18,800 bases of DNA from CAVWDI01 sp046259385 (GTDB taxonomy: Bacteria; Chloroflexota; Anaerolineae; Anaerolineales; UBA4823), in contig JBJYWI010000164.1 of assembly GCA_046259385.1 (NCBI GenBank), positions 1 through 18,800 on the forward strand, in the 5' to 3' direction. Made by a program: the position numbers and the translations under genes. Shown here one piece after another: positions 1-7,260 of the stretch. Position 1 is the stretch's first letter; each line of letters opens with the position of its first letter. The notes under the pieces are model-generated. The model made no database searches, was not told the DNA's origin, and saw nothing but the letters and a program-made list of their open reading frames with translations.

Positions 1-188
1 AGAAATTCTTCCAGGCTGTCAACCCCGTGAATTTGCTTGCCTCCCGCCTCTTGGTTCAATCGCGCCACCATGGCTTTATCTTTATCGTAACCGATTACAG
101 AAAACCCGTGCTCTGCAATATTTAACACCAGGTTACGGCCCATCACTCCAAGTCCGATCATGCCGAATTGATGTAATCTTCTTTCCAC
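1..188 (-). CDS. gnd: 6-phosphogluconate dehydrogenase, N-terminal part (runs off the window edge)
   Basis: Partial gene; the first 62 codons are present and reading continues past base 1. The enzyme oxidatively decarboxylates 6-phosphogluconate to ribulose 5-phosphate and makes NADPH in the cytoplasm. The translation (VERRLHQFGMIGLGVMGRNL...) holds the Rossmann dinucleotide motif GLGVMGRN, then LNIAEHGFSVIGYD, which is the family signature. The start is GTG at 188, chosen because AGGAGG lies 5 nt upstream; the in-frame ATG nine codons later has no such site. It is the last visible gene of the unit that begins near 4024, 38 bp after the HAD gene, so it is probably co-transcribed with Tal-Pgi, which acts in the same pathway. 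The family is clear; the subtype (decameric versus long form) cannot be told from the N terminus. Confidence 0.88.
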   Translation of the reverse strand, partial: MERRLHQFGMIGLGVMGRNLVLNIAEHGFSVIGYDKDKAMVARLNQEAGGKQIHGVDSLEEF

Positions 189-226
189 TACAGCCTCCTA
201 TTACCTATTGGCCTAAGGTTCCAGTA

Positions 227-847
227 TCACAATAGCAGCCCAAAATCTTCGAGCGCGTCACGAGTTTCATCCAGGCTTGTATGGGCGATACCACGAATTC
301 CCAGATCCGAAGCCACATCCACAAACATCGGTCGATCATCAATATATACTGCCTGCTCAGGCCTTACCTGGGCAATATCCATTGCTATACGGTAGATATC
401 AACATCCGGTTTGCGAAAATGCACGAAACAAGAAGAGATGAAAAAATCAATCAACCGGTCTAATTTAAATTTTTGGATGCGATATTCCGTTATTTCTCTG
501 CCCTCATTGCTGATTGCGGCTATTCTCAACGAATAGGCAGACTTAAGCTTTGAAACCAGGGAGATCATTTCGGGGATTTCCTTGGATTGCCTGAATATAT
601 ACTCTTGAAATTCATCCATCGAAAACAGTCGAGATTCATAAAAGACAACCCGCTTTAGATATTCATTCAGGCTGAGTTTGCCTACTTCATAAGTATCAAA
701 TGTCAGGTGATGACGTTCATTTAGTTCGTCATAATCAAGACCAAATTTTTCTGCGGCTTTGGAACGCATTGTGCGGTCCCAACCGTTATTAAGTATCACT
801 CCACCGATATCTAGGAAAATAACTTTGATTTTTTCGGAATTATTCAT
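227..847 (-). CDS. HAD-superfamily hydrolase (phosphatase-like, subfamily IA)
   Basis: 206 aa soluble protein. Motif I is FLDIGGVIL with the nucleophile D13. The usual second Asp (position 15) is Gly, as in YihX-like or epoxide-hydrolase-N-terminal HADs. Motif II is S113-N114, motif III K146 in FRKPD, motif IV D170-D171 in YIDDR. The helical cap lies at about residues 20-90. The missing general-acid Asp makes classical phosphomonoesterase activity uncertain. ATG at 847 is preceded by GGAGG 7 nt upstream. The gene sits between tal-pgi (39 bp) and gnd (38 bp), all on one strand, so it likely belongs to the sugar-phosphate operon and may act on a sugar phosphate; that substrate is an inference from context only. 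Confidence 0.85.
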   Translation of the reverse strand: MNNSEKIKVIFLDIGGVILNNGWDRTMRSKAAEKFGLDYDELNERHHLTFDTYEVGKLSLNEYLKRVVFYESRLFSMDEFQEYIFRQSKEIPEMISLVSKLKSAYSLRIAAISNEGREITEYRIQKFKLDRLIDFFISSCFVHFRKPDVDIYRIAMDIAQVRPEQAVYIDDRPMFVDVASDLGIRGIAHTSLDETRDALEDFGLLL

Positions 848-886
848 TGGATATCCTCCTGCAGATAGCCTTTGTGAGTGGAATTT

Positions 887-3727
887 TTACGGTCGTGAAG
901 CACTTTCTGCAACCTTGAGGGCTTGAGTTAGCCTACCCAATCCCCAGTGAATATCGTCGCCGAGATGAATTCGGATTATACGCCGGTTATGCTTCTGAAG
1001 TGCCTGATAGTCACCTATTGCCTGGGCGCGCAAGAAAGTGCCAAAGGTATAGGGCTGGTTTGGCACCTGCAAATCATGATCTTGATCGGCGGTCAACTGG
1101 ATAAACAGTCCTGTATTTGGTCCACCTTTATGGTACTGACCTGTTGAATGCAAGAAGCGCGGTCCGTAACCTACGGTTGTCGCCAGGTGTGTGAACTGAT
1201 GCAGTTGCATTCGCAGCTCTTGCAAAGCACGGCTCGTCCTGGTGCTCTCGGTAAGGTAAGCCATCAGAGCAACATAATCCCCTTGTTTTGCTTGGGCTAA
1301 GAATTCTGTCAGGGCTTCCCCAACACTGTCTGCTGAACCGTTTGCATATACTTTTATCGATCCATCTACCAACTTTGGTTCCTCATATGGCAGTCCGCCG
1401 TCGTGCCTGAGAGCTTCTAAAATGCGATTTGTGTTGTCTTTACTCTCCTGCACATTAGGCTGATCGAAGGCATTTATCCCAATGATAGCTCCCGCGATTG
1501 CGGTGGCAAACTCCCAGCGAAAAAACTCCTGCCCCAGATCCATGCGATCATCCAGAACGATTGTTATCATTGGAGAGCCATCATGGCGAATGATCTCAAT
1601 ATATTCATCGAGATCATCTTCGTTCTCTCCTTTTAGCTTAAAGCATACAAAGAGTCGGTCACCCGCATACCCGGCAGGATCGCCAGGTGGTTCATTTAAT
1701 ACCGGCAGTAATCCTTTTCCATCCTTGCCGGTGCTCTCCGCCAATAACTGTTCCAACCACTTACCCAGTTCTCTGAGCGACGCCGGCATTAGAAAAGTCA
1801 CTTTATCGTGTCCTTGTAAGTACAGCTCGCCTAAAGTTGCGCCTAATAAAGCCCCGGGATTGTCCGCTATTGGAACACAAGCATCGCAAGCCTGGCTCAT
1901 CTGGAGAGAACGCCCGATTAAATCTGCCAGATCGATTCCCATTAACGCTGCCGGAACTAATCCAAAATAGGATAAAGCCGAGTAGCGCCCACCGATATCC
2001 GCAAAATTAAGGAAAATGCGCCGGTAACCCTTTTCCCGGGCAAAATCGACCAGAGGCGATCCGGGATCGCTGATTGCAACAAAATTCCTCCCTGCCGGCT
2101 TCCCAAGCAAAGATGAGACGTGTTCGTAAAAATGATCTGCTAGAGCACGGGTTTCAGCCGTCGTACCTGATTTACTGGCGACAACAAAAAGTGTATCGGT
2201 TAAAGGCAAAAATGATTCCAGTTCCAGAATTTTGTCCGGTGCCGTTGTATCTAAAACACTGTATGGCAAACCGTTATTAGAAATTCCCAATATTTGTTTC
2301 AACACCACAGGCGCCAGGCTGCTGCCTCCCATCCCAAGGTGAACGACATGTCGAAATCCGTCTTCTCTCACTTCCCTGGCAAAATCCATCAGGTCACCCA
2401 GGTTCTCTTCCATCTTTTCGGCGACATGAAGCCAACCGAGGGAATTCCGAATTTGGTTCTGGACAGTGTGATTGTCTTCCCACAGACTGGCGTCTTTGCT
2501 CCACAGTCTACTGATAAATTTCTCTTTCGATAATATTTCCAGCCTTTTTTCAAGCCCTGGTTGGTAAACGCCCAAGTCGATAATCTGGTGATCTACGGGA
2601 GTACCCAGGATTGATTTTCGCTTTCCCTCAAGCGCGCTGATCAGGTGATCATATGATTTGACAAATTTTTGAACCCCTTCATCCTCCAGCTGCTTCGTCA
2701 CCCAGTCCAGATCTATGCCCACCTGTGATAACTCGTCCAGCTCTTTATGCGCCATTTCGGGGTCTTCCGCCAACCGGGGTTTGGGACTGCCATGATCGCG
2801 ATAGGCGTTTAGGGTTTCGAGGGGAATAGTGTTGACCGTATCCTGACCAATTAATGCCTCAACGTACTTCACATCGCTGAATTTTGGGTTTTTGGTGCTT
2901 GTACTGGCCCACAATAGACGCTGTTTCCGTGCGCCTTCATCTACAAGTTCCTGAAAATCCTCTCCAAGAAATACCTCGTTGAATATCTGGTATGCAACTT
3001 TTGCACTGGCTATTGCTACTTGACCATGCAGGCGCGCCGCGGTTAGGGCTCTCGTCCCTCCAGACCGGATTGCATCCTCCAGGATCGGATCCACCAAAAC
3101 GTCAATCCGACTCACAAAAAAACTGGCGACCGAATTGATGTGGTAAAGTGGTTTACCTTCCAACATGCGTGCTCGCAAGCCTCGAAGGTAGGCTCCAGCG
3201 ATTTCACGGTAGCGCGGCAAGCCAAACAATAAAGTAACGTTGATGTTGATGCCCTCTTCAATCAGCTTCTCGATCGCTGCAAGCCCTTCCGTGGTGCCGG
3301 GAACTTTGATCATTACATTGGGTCTATTTAACTCACTCCAGAAACGACGCGCCTCATCGATTGTCTTCTCGGTGTTATGTGCCAGATAAGGAGAGACTTC
3401 CAGACTGACAAAGCCATGCCTGCCGTCCGATTTGCGATACAGGTCCTGAAACAAATCTGCAGCCATTTGCACGTCCTCAACCGCCAGCATCTCGTAAATC
3501 TCCGGCGCACTGTAACCCTCCAAAGCCAGCGAATGAATGGCTTCATCGTAATCCTGGCTGCCTGCAATGGCTTTCTCGAGAATGGAGGGATTAACTGTCA
3601 CGCCACGCAGACCATCCTCATCGATCAAGCGTTTTAATTCACCCGACTCCAGCAACCCCCTCCGAATAAAATCCAACCAGATACTCTGTCCAAATTCCTG
3701 AATTCTGTTTAATGGGTTAACTCTCAT
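887..3727 (-). CDS. tal-pgi: Bifunctional transaldolase / glucose-6-phosphate isomerase
   Basis: 946 aa fusion. Residues 1-365 are transaldolase: the Schiff-base lysine is K141 in NVMIKVPGTTEG, preceded by GVTVNPSI and followed by NINVTLLFGL. Residues of about 400-946 are phosphoglucose isomerase: GMGGSSLAP (465-473), SKSGTT (518-523), GGRYSALSYFG (579-589) and a C-terminal QYHKGG (His866/Lys867). The enzyme links the non-oxidative pentose phosphate branch with glycolysis by interconverting fructose 6-phosphate, glucose 6-phosphate and the transaldolase substrates. Such fusions are known in several bacterial phyla. Start ATG at 3727; the upstream GGAG is rather far (12 nt), and a nearer upstream ATG stops after five codons. 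It lies 42 bp after the HMA-like gene and 39 bp before the HAD gene, so it is probably transcribed from the array promoter at 4156-4219. Confidence 0.95.
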   Translation of the reverse strand: MRVNPLNRIQEFGQSIWLDFIRRGLLESGELKRLIDEDGLRGVTVNPSILEKAIAGSQDYDEAIHSLALEGYSAPEIYEMLAVEDVQMAADLFQDLYRKSDGRHGFVSLEVSPYLAHNTEKTIDEARRFWSELNRPNVMIKVPGTTEGLAAIEKLIEEGININVTLLFGLPRYREIAGAYLRGLRARMLEGKPLYHINSVASFFVSRIDVLVDPILEDAIRSGGTRALTAARLHGQVAIASAKVAYQIFNEVFLGEDFQELVDEGARKQRLLWASTSTKNPKFSDVKYVEALIGQDTVNTIPLETLNAYRDHGSPKPRLAEDPEMAHKELDELSQVGIDLDWVTKQLEDEGVQKFVKSYDHLISALEGKRKSILGTPVDHQIIDLGVYQPGLEKRLEILSKEKFISRLWSKDASLWEDNHTVQNQIRNSLGWLHVAEKMEENLGDLMDFAREVREDGFRHVVHLGMGGSSLAPVVLKQILGISNNGLPYSVLDTTAPDKILELESFLPLTDTLFVVASKSGTTAETRALADHFYEHVSSLLGKPAGRNFVAISDPGSPLVDFAREKGYRRIFLNFADIGGRYSALSYFGLVPAALMGIDLADLIGRSLQMSQACDACVPIADNPGALLGATLGELYLQGHDKVTFLMPASLRELGKWLEQLLAESTGKDGKGLLPVLNEPPGDPAGYAGDRLFVCFKLKGENEDDLDEYIEIIRHDGSPMITIVLDDRMDLGQEFFRWEFATAIAGAIIGINAFDQPNVQESKDNTNRILEALRHDGGLPYEEPKLVDGSIKVYANGSADSVGEALTEFLAQAKQGDYVALMAYLTESTRTSRALQELRMQLHQFTHLATTVGYGPRFLHSTGQYHKGGPNTGLFIQLTADQDHDLQVPNQPYTFGTFLRAQAIGDYQALQKHNRRIIRIHLGDDIHWGLGRLTQALKVAESASRP

Positions 3728-3769
3728 TTTTCATACAATCTCCATAATATGTAATTTCTTTAAGAACCA

Positions 3770-4024
3770 TCACGCTTGTCCCAATAAGAATTTTGGATAA
3801 TAAGGGTCCTGAGCGACAAAATTTAATTGTAGACCCAACCCGGAAAGAGCCTGTTCAATCTCCATTTCATTAATTCGATTGTGGTCATATTCGACGGTTA
3901 ATTCTCCTTTGCTATTGATTGCCCAATCCATTATTCCATCTATATCGCTCAATAAGTTATATAACTCTTCAATAGTGCTCGATGGTGTAAACGGATCCGT
4001 CGCGGTGAATTTCGCAAATCCCAT
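3770..4024 (-). CDS. Small HMA-like (ferredoxin-fold) protein without metal-binding cysteines
   Basis: 84 aa from ATG 4024. The stretch IEELYNLLSDIDGIMDW, then GELTVEYDHNRI, then EIEQALSGLGLQLNFV follows the beta-alpha-beta-beta-alpha-beta pattern of heavy-metal-associated (HMA) domains. The CxxC metal site is absent, so copper or zinc carriage is not supported. The frame stays open to an ATG at 4129 (119 aa). I prefer 4024 because AGAAAGAGAG precedes it at a good distance and the extra 35 residues show no domain, whereas 4129 has no good ribosome site of its own. It is the first gene of the tal-pgi unit (42 bp spacing), directly behind a phased-array promoter. Function unknown; a regulatory or protein-interaction role is a guess. 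Confidence 0.6.
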   Translation of the reverse strand: MGFAKFTATDPFTPSSTIEELYNLLSDIDGIMDWAINSKGELTVEYDHNRINEMEIEQALSGLGLQLNFVAQDPYYPKFLLGQA

Positions 4025-4155
4025 GCTGAACTCTCTTTCTGCATACTTGCTAAATTCTTCAGCCTGATCCTCCAAGCGAAATATTGGACAACTCAGGGTA
4101 AAGAACCTGCCAGATGCTTGCAACCTCATACGATGCTGTTATTCATATCCTTTAA

Positions 4156-4219
4156 ATCATAGCGTTATTTTTGAAATAAGTCTTTATACTGAACTAAAAT
4201 GGTTCTTAAATAAATCTAA
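4156..4219 (-). promoter_or_regulatory. Array promoter A: four 11-bp-phased boxes plus -10 (tal-pgi unit)
   Basis: Seen on the plus strand: TCTTTA 4181, AACTAA 4192, TTCTTA 4203, ATCTAA 4214, each start exactly 11 bp apart. In gene direction this reads TTAGAT, TAAGAA, TTAGTT, TAAAGA, then 19 bp, then TATGAT (4161-4156), a five-of-six match to TATAAT. The expected transcription start is near 4149. The last box takes the place of a -35 element, as at promoters activated by PhoB/OmpR-type regulators. The regulator itself is inferred. Confidence 0.7.
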
Positions 4220-4306
4220 AGCAATTCCATTCGAAAATATTTACGAAACCTTGATCATGAACCTAAAAAATTCTTAGCCATCCTGGGGATTGTAAGTTTA
4301 TGGATA

Positions 4307-4328
4307 GTGTGCGCAGTGTATGGCACAC
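4307..4328. repeat. Inverted repeat GTGTGC-N10-GCACAC
   Basis: Two perfect 6-bp arms (4307-4312 and 4323-4328) about 26 bp upstream of the TATAAT at 4354. The position would suit an operator or activator site for the gene at 4450. The arms resemble the TGTG/CACA halves of CRP/FNR-type sites, but the spacing (10 instead of 6) does not match, so the type of regulator is open. Confidence 0.3.
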
Positions 4329-4353
4329 CCATCCGCATAAGGGTGAAGCTGTT

Positions 4354-4359
4354 TATAAT
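4354..4359 (+). promoter_or_regulatory. Candidate -10 element TATAAT
   Basis: A perfect TATAAT about 90 bp before the ATG at 4450. No TTGACA-like -35 is seen at 16-18 bp, so if it is used it probably depends on an activator, for which the inverted repeat just upstream is a candidate. Confidence 0.35.
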
Positions 4360-4449
4360 CCAAATCAAATTTTCGGCTTCTTCGGCAGCAGCTAATGAGG
4401 AAGGAATTTTTGGATAAAATTATTCAACTTTAACAAGAAAGGACTGCTT

Positions 4450-5622
4450 ATGCCTAGATCACTGAAGATCATCCTATGGCTGATGTTCACTTTAGGTTTC
4501 ATTTCTGGATTCGCCGGACTTGTTTTCCCGAACCAATCCCCCTTGGTTGAATCTCTCCCTCCAGATACTTACCAGTCCCAACGTTTACATGTCTTTCTAT
4601 TCAATCTGGTCGGCGGCGGTACCACACTGCTGTACTTCACGGAACAAAAGTCCAAGGTTTCTTGGCGTTGTTCACTATACTTATTGGGTTCCATTACTTT
4701 TTCATTAGCCGCATTTTTCAACCAATACCTGCTGGCAATTATTTTAGCAGTCGGATTAGCTGTCCTTGTCGAATTTGTGAGAGTGAGGCGATATTCATTT
4801 TTTCCATATGATTTCTTCAGGAACAATATCTTGGTGGCACATAAGTTTCATCAAGCAGCGTTATTGTGCCTCTCGCTTGGTTTATTGATTGCTTCATTCG
4901 TAATGCTTAACAATCATTATTTACACATCTTTTATTGGCCGTCACTTGTTCTGGATGATTTCTTTTTAGGTTTCTCTTTTCCAATTTCGTTAATGACTTT
5001 CTCAGTCATATTCTCCCTTGGCAGAAAGGATGATGAAAAACACATTCGAGTCTTACGAGAAGTGAGTTTTTGGGTCAATAATCTGGGTGAGATTATATTT
5101 TTTATTTTTATCATCCTTCAGATTGATGCCTTGCAGGTTGCTGTGGCTATGCTTCTTTTTATAGATGTGTTGATAGTGTTTTTCCTGTTCAGGTACGACA
5201 GCAGAAAGATTGAGCAAGAGAATTTTCTAATTTCTGGAATCTTATTTCTCGTGATTACCAGTATCACTGGGATTATGATAACCCTGGCTGAAACCTATAT
5301 GCCCGTGCAAGAACCTCGTGCCTGGGCATTATTGTTAAAAATTCATACCTATTTAGCCTTGTATGGTTGGAATCTTTCAGGATTAACAGTAATCATTCGT
5401 TATAACGAATTTCCACTAAAATTACATGATCTGGAGATAATCCTGACACACTGGCTCGTTGTTGCCTGGCTAGCTCCTATGGGTAGTTTATACACAGTTT
5501 TCGCAGTAGTAGCTTTGCCTGGATTTGGAGTCTTGATCTGGCTAATTTTATTTAGCGGGACTCATCACGATAAACATCCAGGGTCTGACACTTTGATAGA
5601 CAGTCTTACACCACGATTTTGA
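4450..5622 (+). CDS. Polytopic membrane protein resembling haem-copper oxidase subunit I
   Basis: 390 aa, about 12 hydrophobic segments, no large soluble domain. Several histidines sit at or in membrane segments in contexts like those of haem ligands: H47 in RLHVFLFNLVGGG, H131/H134 in AHKFHQ, H299 in KIHTYLALYGWNLSG and H334 in LTHWLVVAW. The H-x-x-LALYGW and LH-x(6)-GG patterns recall subunit I of the cbb3/NO-reductase branch and related NnrS-like proteins. The protein is shorter than a true oxidase subunit (about 450-550 aa), and the CuB ligand set is not evident. ATG 4450 has AAGGA 8 nt upstream. It converges with a c-type haem protein (41 bp between the stops). A haem-binding membrane protein is the best description; a redox or NO role is inferred. 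Confidence 0.6.
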   Translation: MPRSLKIILWLMFTLGFISGFAGLVFPNQSPLVESLPPDTYQSQRLHVFLFNLVGGGTTLLYFTEQKSKVSWRCSLYLLGSITFSLAAFFNQYLLAIILAVGLAVLVEFVRVRRYSFFPYDFFRNNILVAHKFHQAALLCLSLGLLIASFVMLNNHYLHIFYWPSLVLDDFFLGFSFPISLMTFSVIFSLGRKDDEKHIRVLREVSFWVNNLGEIIFFIFIILQIDALQVAVAMLLFIDVLIVFFLFRYDSRKIEQENFLISGILFLVITSITGIMITLAETYMPVQEPRAWALLLKIHTYLALYGWNLSGLTVIIRYNEFPLKLHDLEIILTHWLVVAWLAPMGSLYTVFAVVALPGFGVLIWLILFSGTHHDKHPGSDTLIDSLTPRF

Positions 5623-5663
5623 CTAAGAGCATCTTGTAATTCGGCTTATAGATATCGTTGATT

Positions 5664-6089
5664 TTATTGCCCGAGTGTAGCCTGGAAACCCTCGATCAAA
5701 ATTTGTTTCTCTGAGTCTGTGAGTCTGGCTTCAGGGTGCATGATGAGATATTGAAATGGCGGCATCTCGCCATTCTTGATGACCGAATAGATATCGTCGA
5801 TGTCTTGTCTCCTTTGACCCCATTCGGAAAAGTTCATTCGCTGGCGCGCTTCATCTACGTCATGTTGAACTAACCAGGAAACTGGTGCAATGTTGCTATA
5901 CCATGGCCAAACAGTTTCGTTGCTATGACAATTCATGCATGCCCGCGCTGCTAAAGCTCTTGTTTGCGCAGAATCCCAAGATGGCTCTGATACAACAGGT
6001 GGATTGGTATGGCTGCGTCCATACGGGATTAATTGGATAACGATTACTAATCCGAAAATGATAGCAATGATCTTGCCAATTATTTTCAT
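5664..6089 (-). CDS. Membrane-anchored haem-binding domain protein (c-type, CxxCH)
   Basis: 141 aa. An N-terminal membrane anchor or uncleaved signal (residues 4-22) is followed by a periplasm-facing domain. The segments IPYGRSHTNPP, SEPSWDS, ARACMNCHSNETVWPWYS and APVSWLVQHDV are typical of the Haem_bd family (PF14376 type). C51, C54 and H55 form the haem attachment site, and M109 in NGEMPP is the probable sixth ligand. This suggests a low-potential monohaem protein passing electrons at the outer face of the membrane. ATG 6089 has AAAGGA about 8 nt upstream. The PRC-barrel gene lies 119 bp upstream on the same strand; no array was found directly before this gene, so it may use read-through or its own promoter. 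The neighbouring oxidase-like membrane protein on the other strand may be a functional partner, but that is conjecture. Confidence 0.85.
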   Translation of the reverse strand: MKIIGKIIAIIFGLVIVIQLIPYGRSHTNPPVVSEPSWDSAQTRALAARACMNCHSNETVWPWYSNIAPVSWLVQHDVDEARQRMNFSEWGQRRQDIDDIYSVIKNGEMPPFQYLIMHPEARLTDSEKQILIEGFQATLGQ

Positions 6090-6208
6090 TTTGTTTTTCC
6101 TTTCGACTTACATTATTGAAAGTAGCCCATCCATTGTCATTGTTATCTTAATCAAAATTCTCCTATTAAATAAAAAACAATCATTTTCCTACAAGTTGCT
6201 TAAAACCA

Positions 6209-6829
6209 TTACCTTTTTAATTGAACAGCCCTTAAAGAAGCAATCAGTTTTTTATCCATTTTCAAAAAGACATCATTCTCATTAATGCGATCAATTTCCG
6301 AAACCGGGATGGTAACTTCTTTCTCTCCCCATAAATGCCCTTTTCTTAATATCAAGTGGGTTATGTGACCGTTTTCAGGATTTACGATAAATTCATCCAC
6401 CTTTCCCACATATCCGTCAGTTGCATGTACATCTGCTCCGCGACGAATAGCCAATTCAGATAATGGTATATTCTCGAGCCGTATTTTGGTAAATTCCTCC
6501 GGTAAGCTCAGAAATGGCCAAATCATTAGTGGTGTTTCTGGTGGATAGTCAAATGGAAGGGAATACTCCTTAATATCTGAACCTATGAAGTCTGTCTCAA
6601 TAAAAGGCTCCATTTTTTTGAATTCTGAAAGGGAGCACCGCAAATAAATTTTTTGATGGTTGCTTTCTTGAATCTCATTTATTGGAACCAGATGTTCAAT
6701 ATTTGGCGGATTGCTCTCTTCTACAACAAAGTGGGTCACATTTTCTGTCACTGGATTCAGGACAACATAAGTCGATCGTCCGCAAGCGCCGTCACTGCAG
6801 ATTACTTTTGCACCAATTGCTATGTCCAT
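6209..6829 (-). CDS. Protein with two PRC-barrel domains
   Basis: 206 aa soluble protein. Domain 1 (about 3-55) begins IGAKVICSDGACGRS and continues VTHFVVEE. Domain 2 (about 128-185) reads RRGADVHATDGYVGKVDEF, then HITHLILRKGHLWGEKEVTIPV, the classic PRC-barrel pattern. The linker of about 75 residues is rich in Pro and acidic residues. PRC-barrel proteins occur in photosynthetic reaction centres, RimM and many stress-related proteins; this double form is common near stress genes, and its exact role is unknown. The start ATG 6829 is well set by AAGGAGG with 5 nt spacing. An array promoter lies 63-137 bp upstream, with an inverted repeat in its spacer. Confidence 0.85.
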   Translation of the reverse strand: MDIAIGAKVICSDGACGRSTYVVLNPVTENVTHFVVEESNPPNIEHLVPINEIQESNHQKIYLRCSLSEFKKMEPFIETDFIGSDIKEYSLPFDYPPETPLMIWPFLSLPEEFTKIRLENIPLSELAIRRGADVHATDGYVGKVDEFIVNPENGHITHLILRKGHLWGEKEVTIPVSEIDRINENDVFLKMDKKLIASLRAVQLKR

Positions 6830-6891
6830 TCATACCTCCTTGGTTTTCTGATCCTATGGAATCATCCACATATTCTTTTCCATTCCCTTCC

Positions 6892-6966
6892 ATACTAGCA
6901 CCCATGCAGTAAAAAATCTTTACTGCGAGCTAAAAAGATTCTTAAATAATTCTAAAGTTGTTCTGA
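6892..6966 (-). promoter_or_regulatory. Array promoter B: five 11-bp-phased boxes plus -10 (PRC-barrel gene)
   Basis: Plus-strand boxes: TCTTTA 6917, AGCTAA 6928, TTCTTA 6939, TTCTAA 6950, TTCTGA 6961, all in exact 11-bp register. In gene direction the last box is TAAAGA, followed by 19 bp and TAGTAT (6897-6892), a four-of-six match to TATAAT. The expected start of transcription is near 6885, giving a leader of about 56 nt before the ATG at 6829. This is the cleanest of the six arrays. Confidence 0.75.
6906..6926. repeat. Perfect inverted repeat GCAGTAAA-N5-TTTACTGC in promoter B
   Basis: Two 8-bp arms (6906-6913, 6919-6926) around AAATC. It covers the proximal TCTTTA box and most of the spacer to the -10 hexamer. 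A protein binding here would compete with the activator or polymerase, so it may be an operator specific to this gene. The other five arrays do not have it. Confidence 0.4.
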
Positions 6967-7260
6967 TTTAATCTATTGCTATGATGGATACACGACTTCA
7001 GCAATATTCTTATCCAAAGCTAAGCCAAACCTGCAAGTCCAACACCCTCATTGCAGGTGAAACTGCCTGCCCAATTACCAAATCCAAATCATTTTTGTTG
7101 CCTGATTGGTTTGTTTGTATAAGCCGGCAAAAACCTATCTACGAGCGTAAAAAATCTAATGTCAGGGTCCAGCCCAGTTTTACAGATATTATGAACCATA
7201 CATAAGCCGGTTATCCCAGGTCTCCCGTTAACTCACAAGGTTTTATGCCAAATAATTTCA

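Larger units (their letters stand above)
4025..4449. other. Divergent intergenic region (about 320-425 bp depending on the first start)
   Basis: It separates the minus-strand tal-pgi unit from the plus-strand membrane protein at 4450. It holds the array promoter at 4156-4219 (facing minus), a six-codon mini-ORF at 4126-4146 on the minus strand that overlaps the alternative ATG at 4129, an inverted repeat at 4307-4328 and a TATAAT hexamer at 4354-4359 facing plus. No array in plus orientation was found. Nothing else was recognised. Confidence 0.6.
6830..7260. other. Intergenic region with array promoter and an inverted repeat, otherwise no gene seen
   Basis: It lies between the start of the PRC-barrel gene and the stop of the HEAT gene, both minus strand. 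6892-6966 holds the array promoter of the PRC-barrel gene. 7029-7058 holds an 8-bp inverted repeat (ACCTGCAA / TTGCAGGT, 14-nt loop) with no T-run after it. ATAAGCCGG occurs twice, at about 7119 and 7203. A 74-codon plus-strand frame at 6981-7205 shows no domain and no ribosome site, and is not called. Confidence 0.55.

Noticed and set aside
1482..1970. Long plus-strand frame opposite the isomerase half of Tal-Pgi
   Set aside because: Shadow of a strongly conserved coding sequence on the other strand; Ser/Pro-rich, with no ribosome site.
6090..6208. Search for a phased array before the haem-binding protein gene
   Set aside because: Single box-like words (ATCTTA at 6145, TTGCTTAA at 6196) occur but are not in 11-bp phase and no matching -10 follows.
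6981..7205. 74-codon plus-strand frame between the PRC-barrel and HEAT genes
   Set aside because: No ribosome site, no recognisable domain, low-complexity mixed composition; it begins right after array B, which faces the other way.
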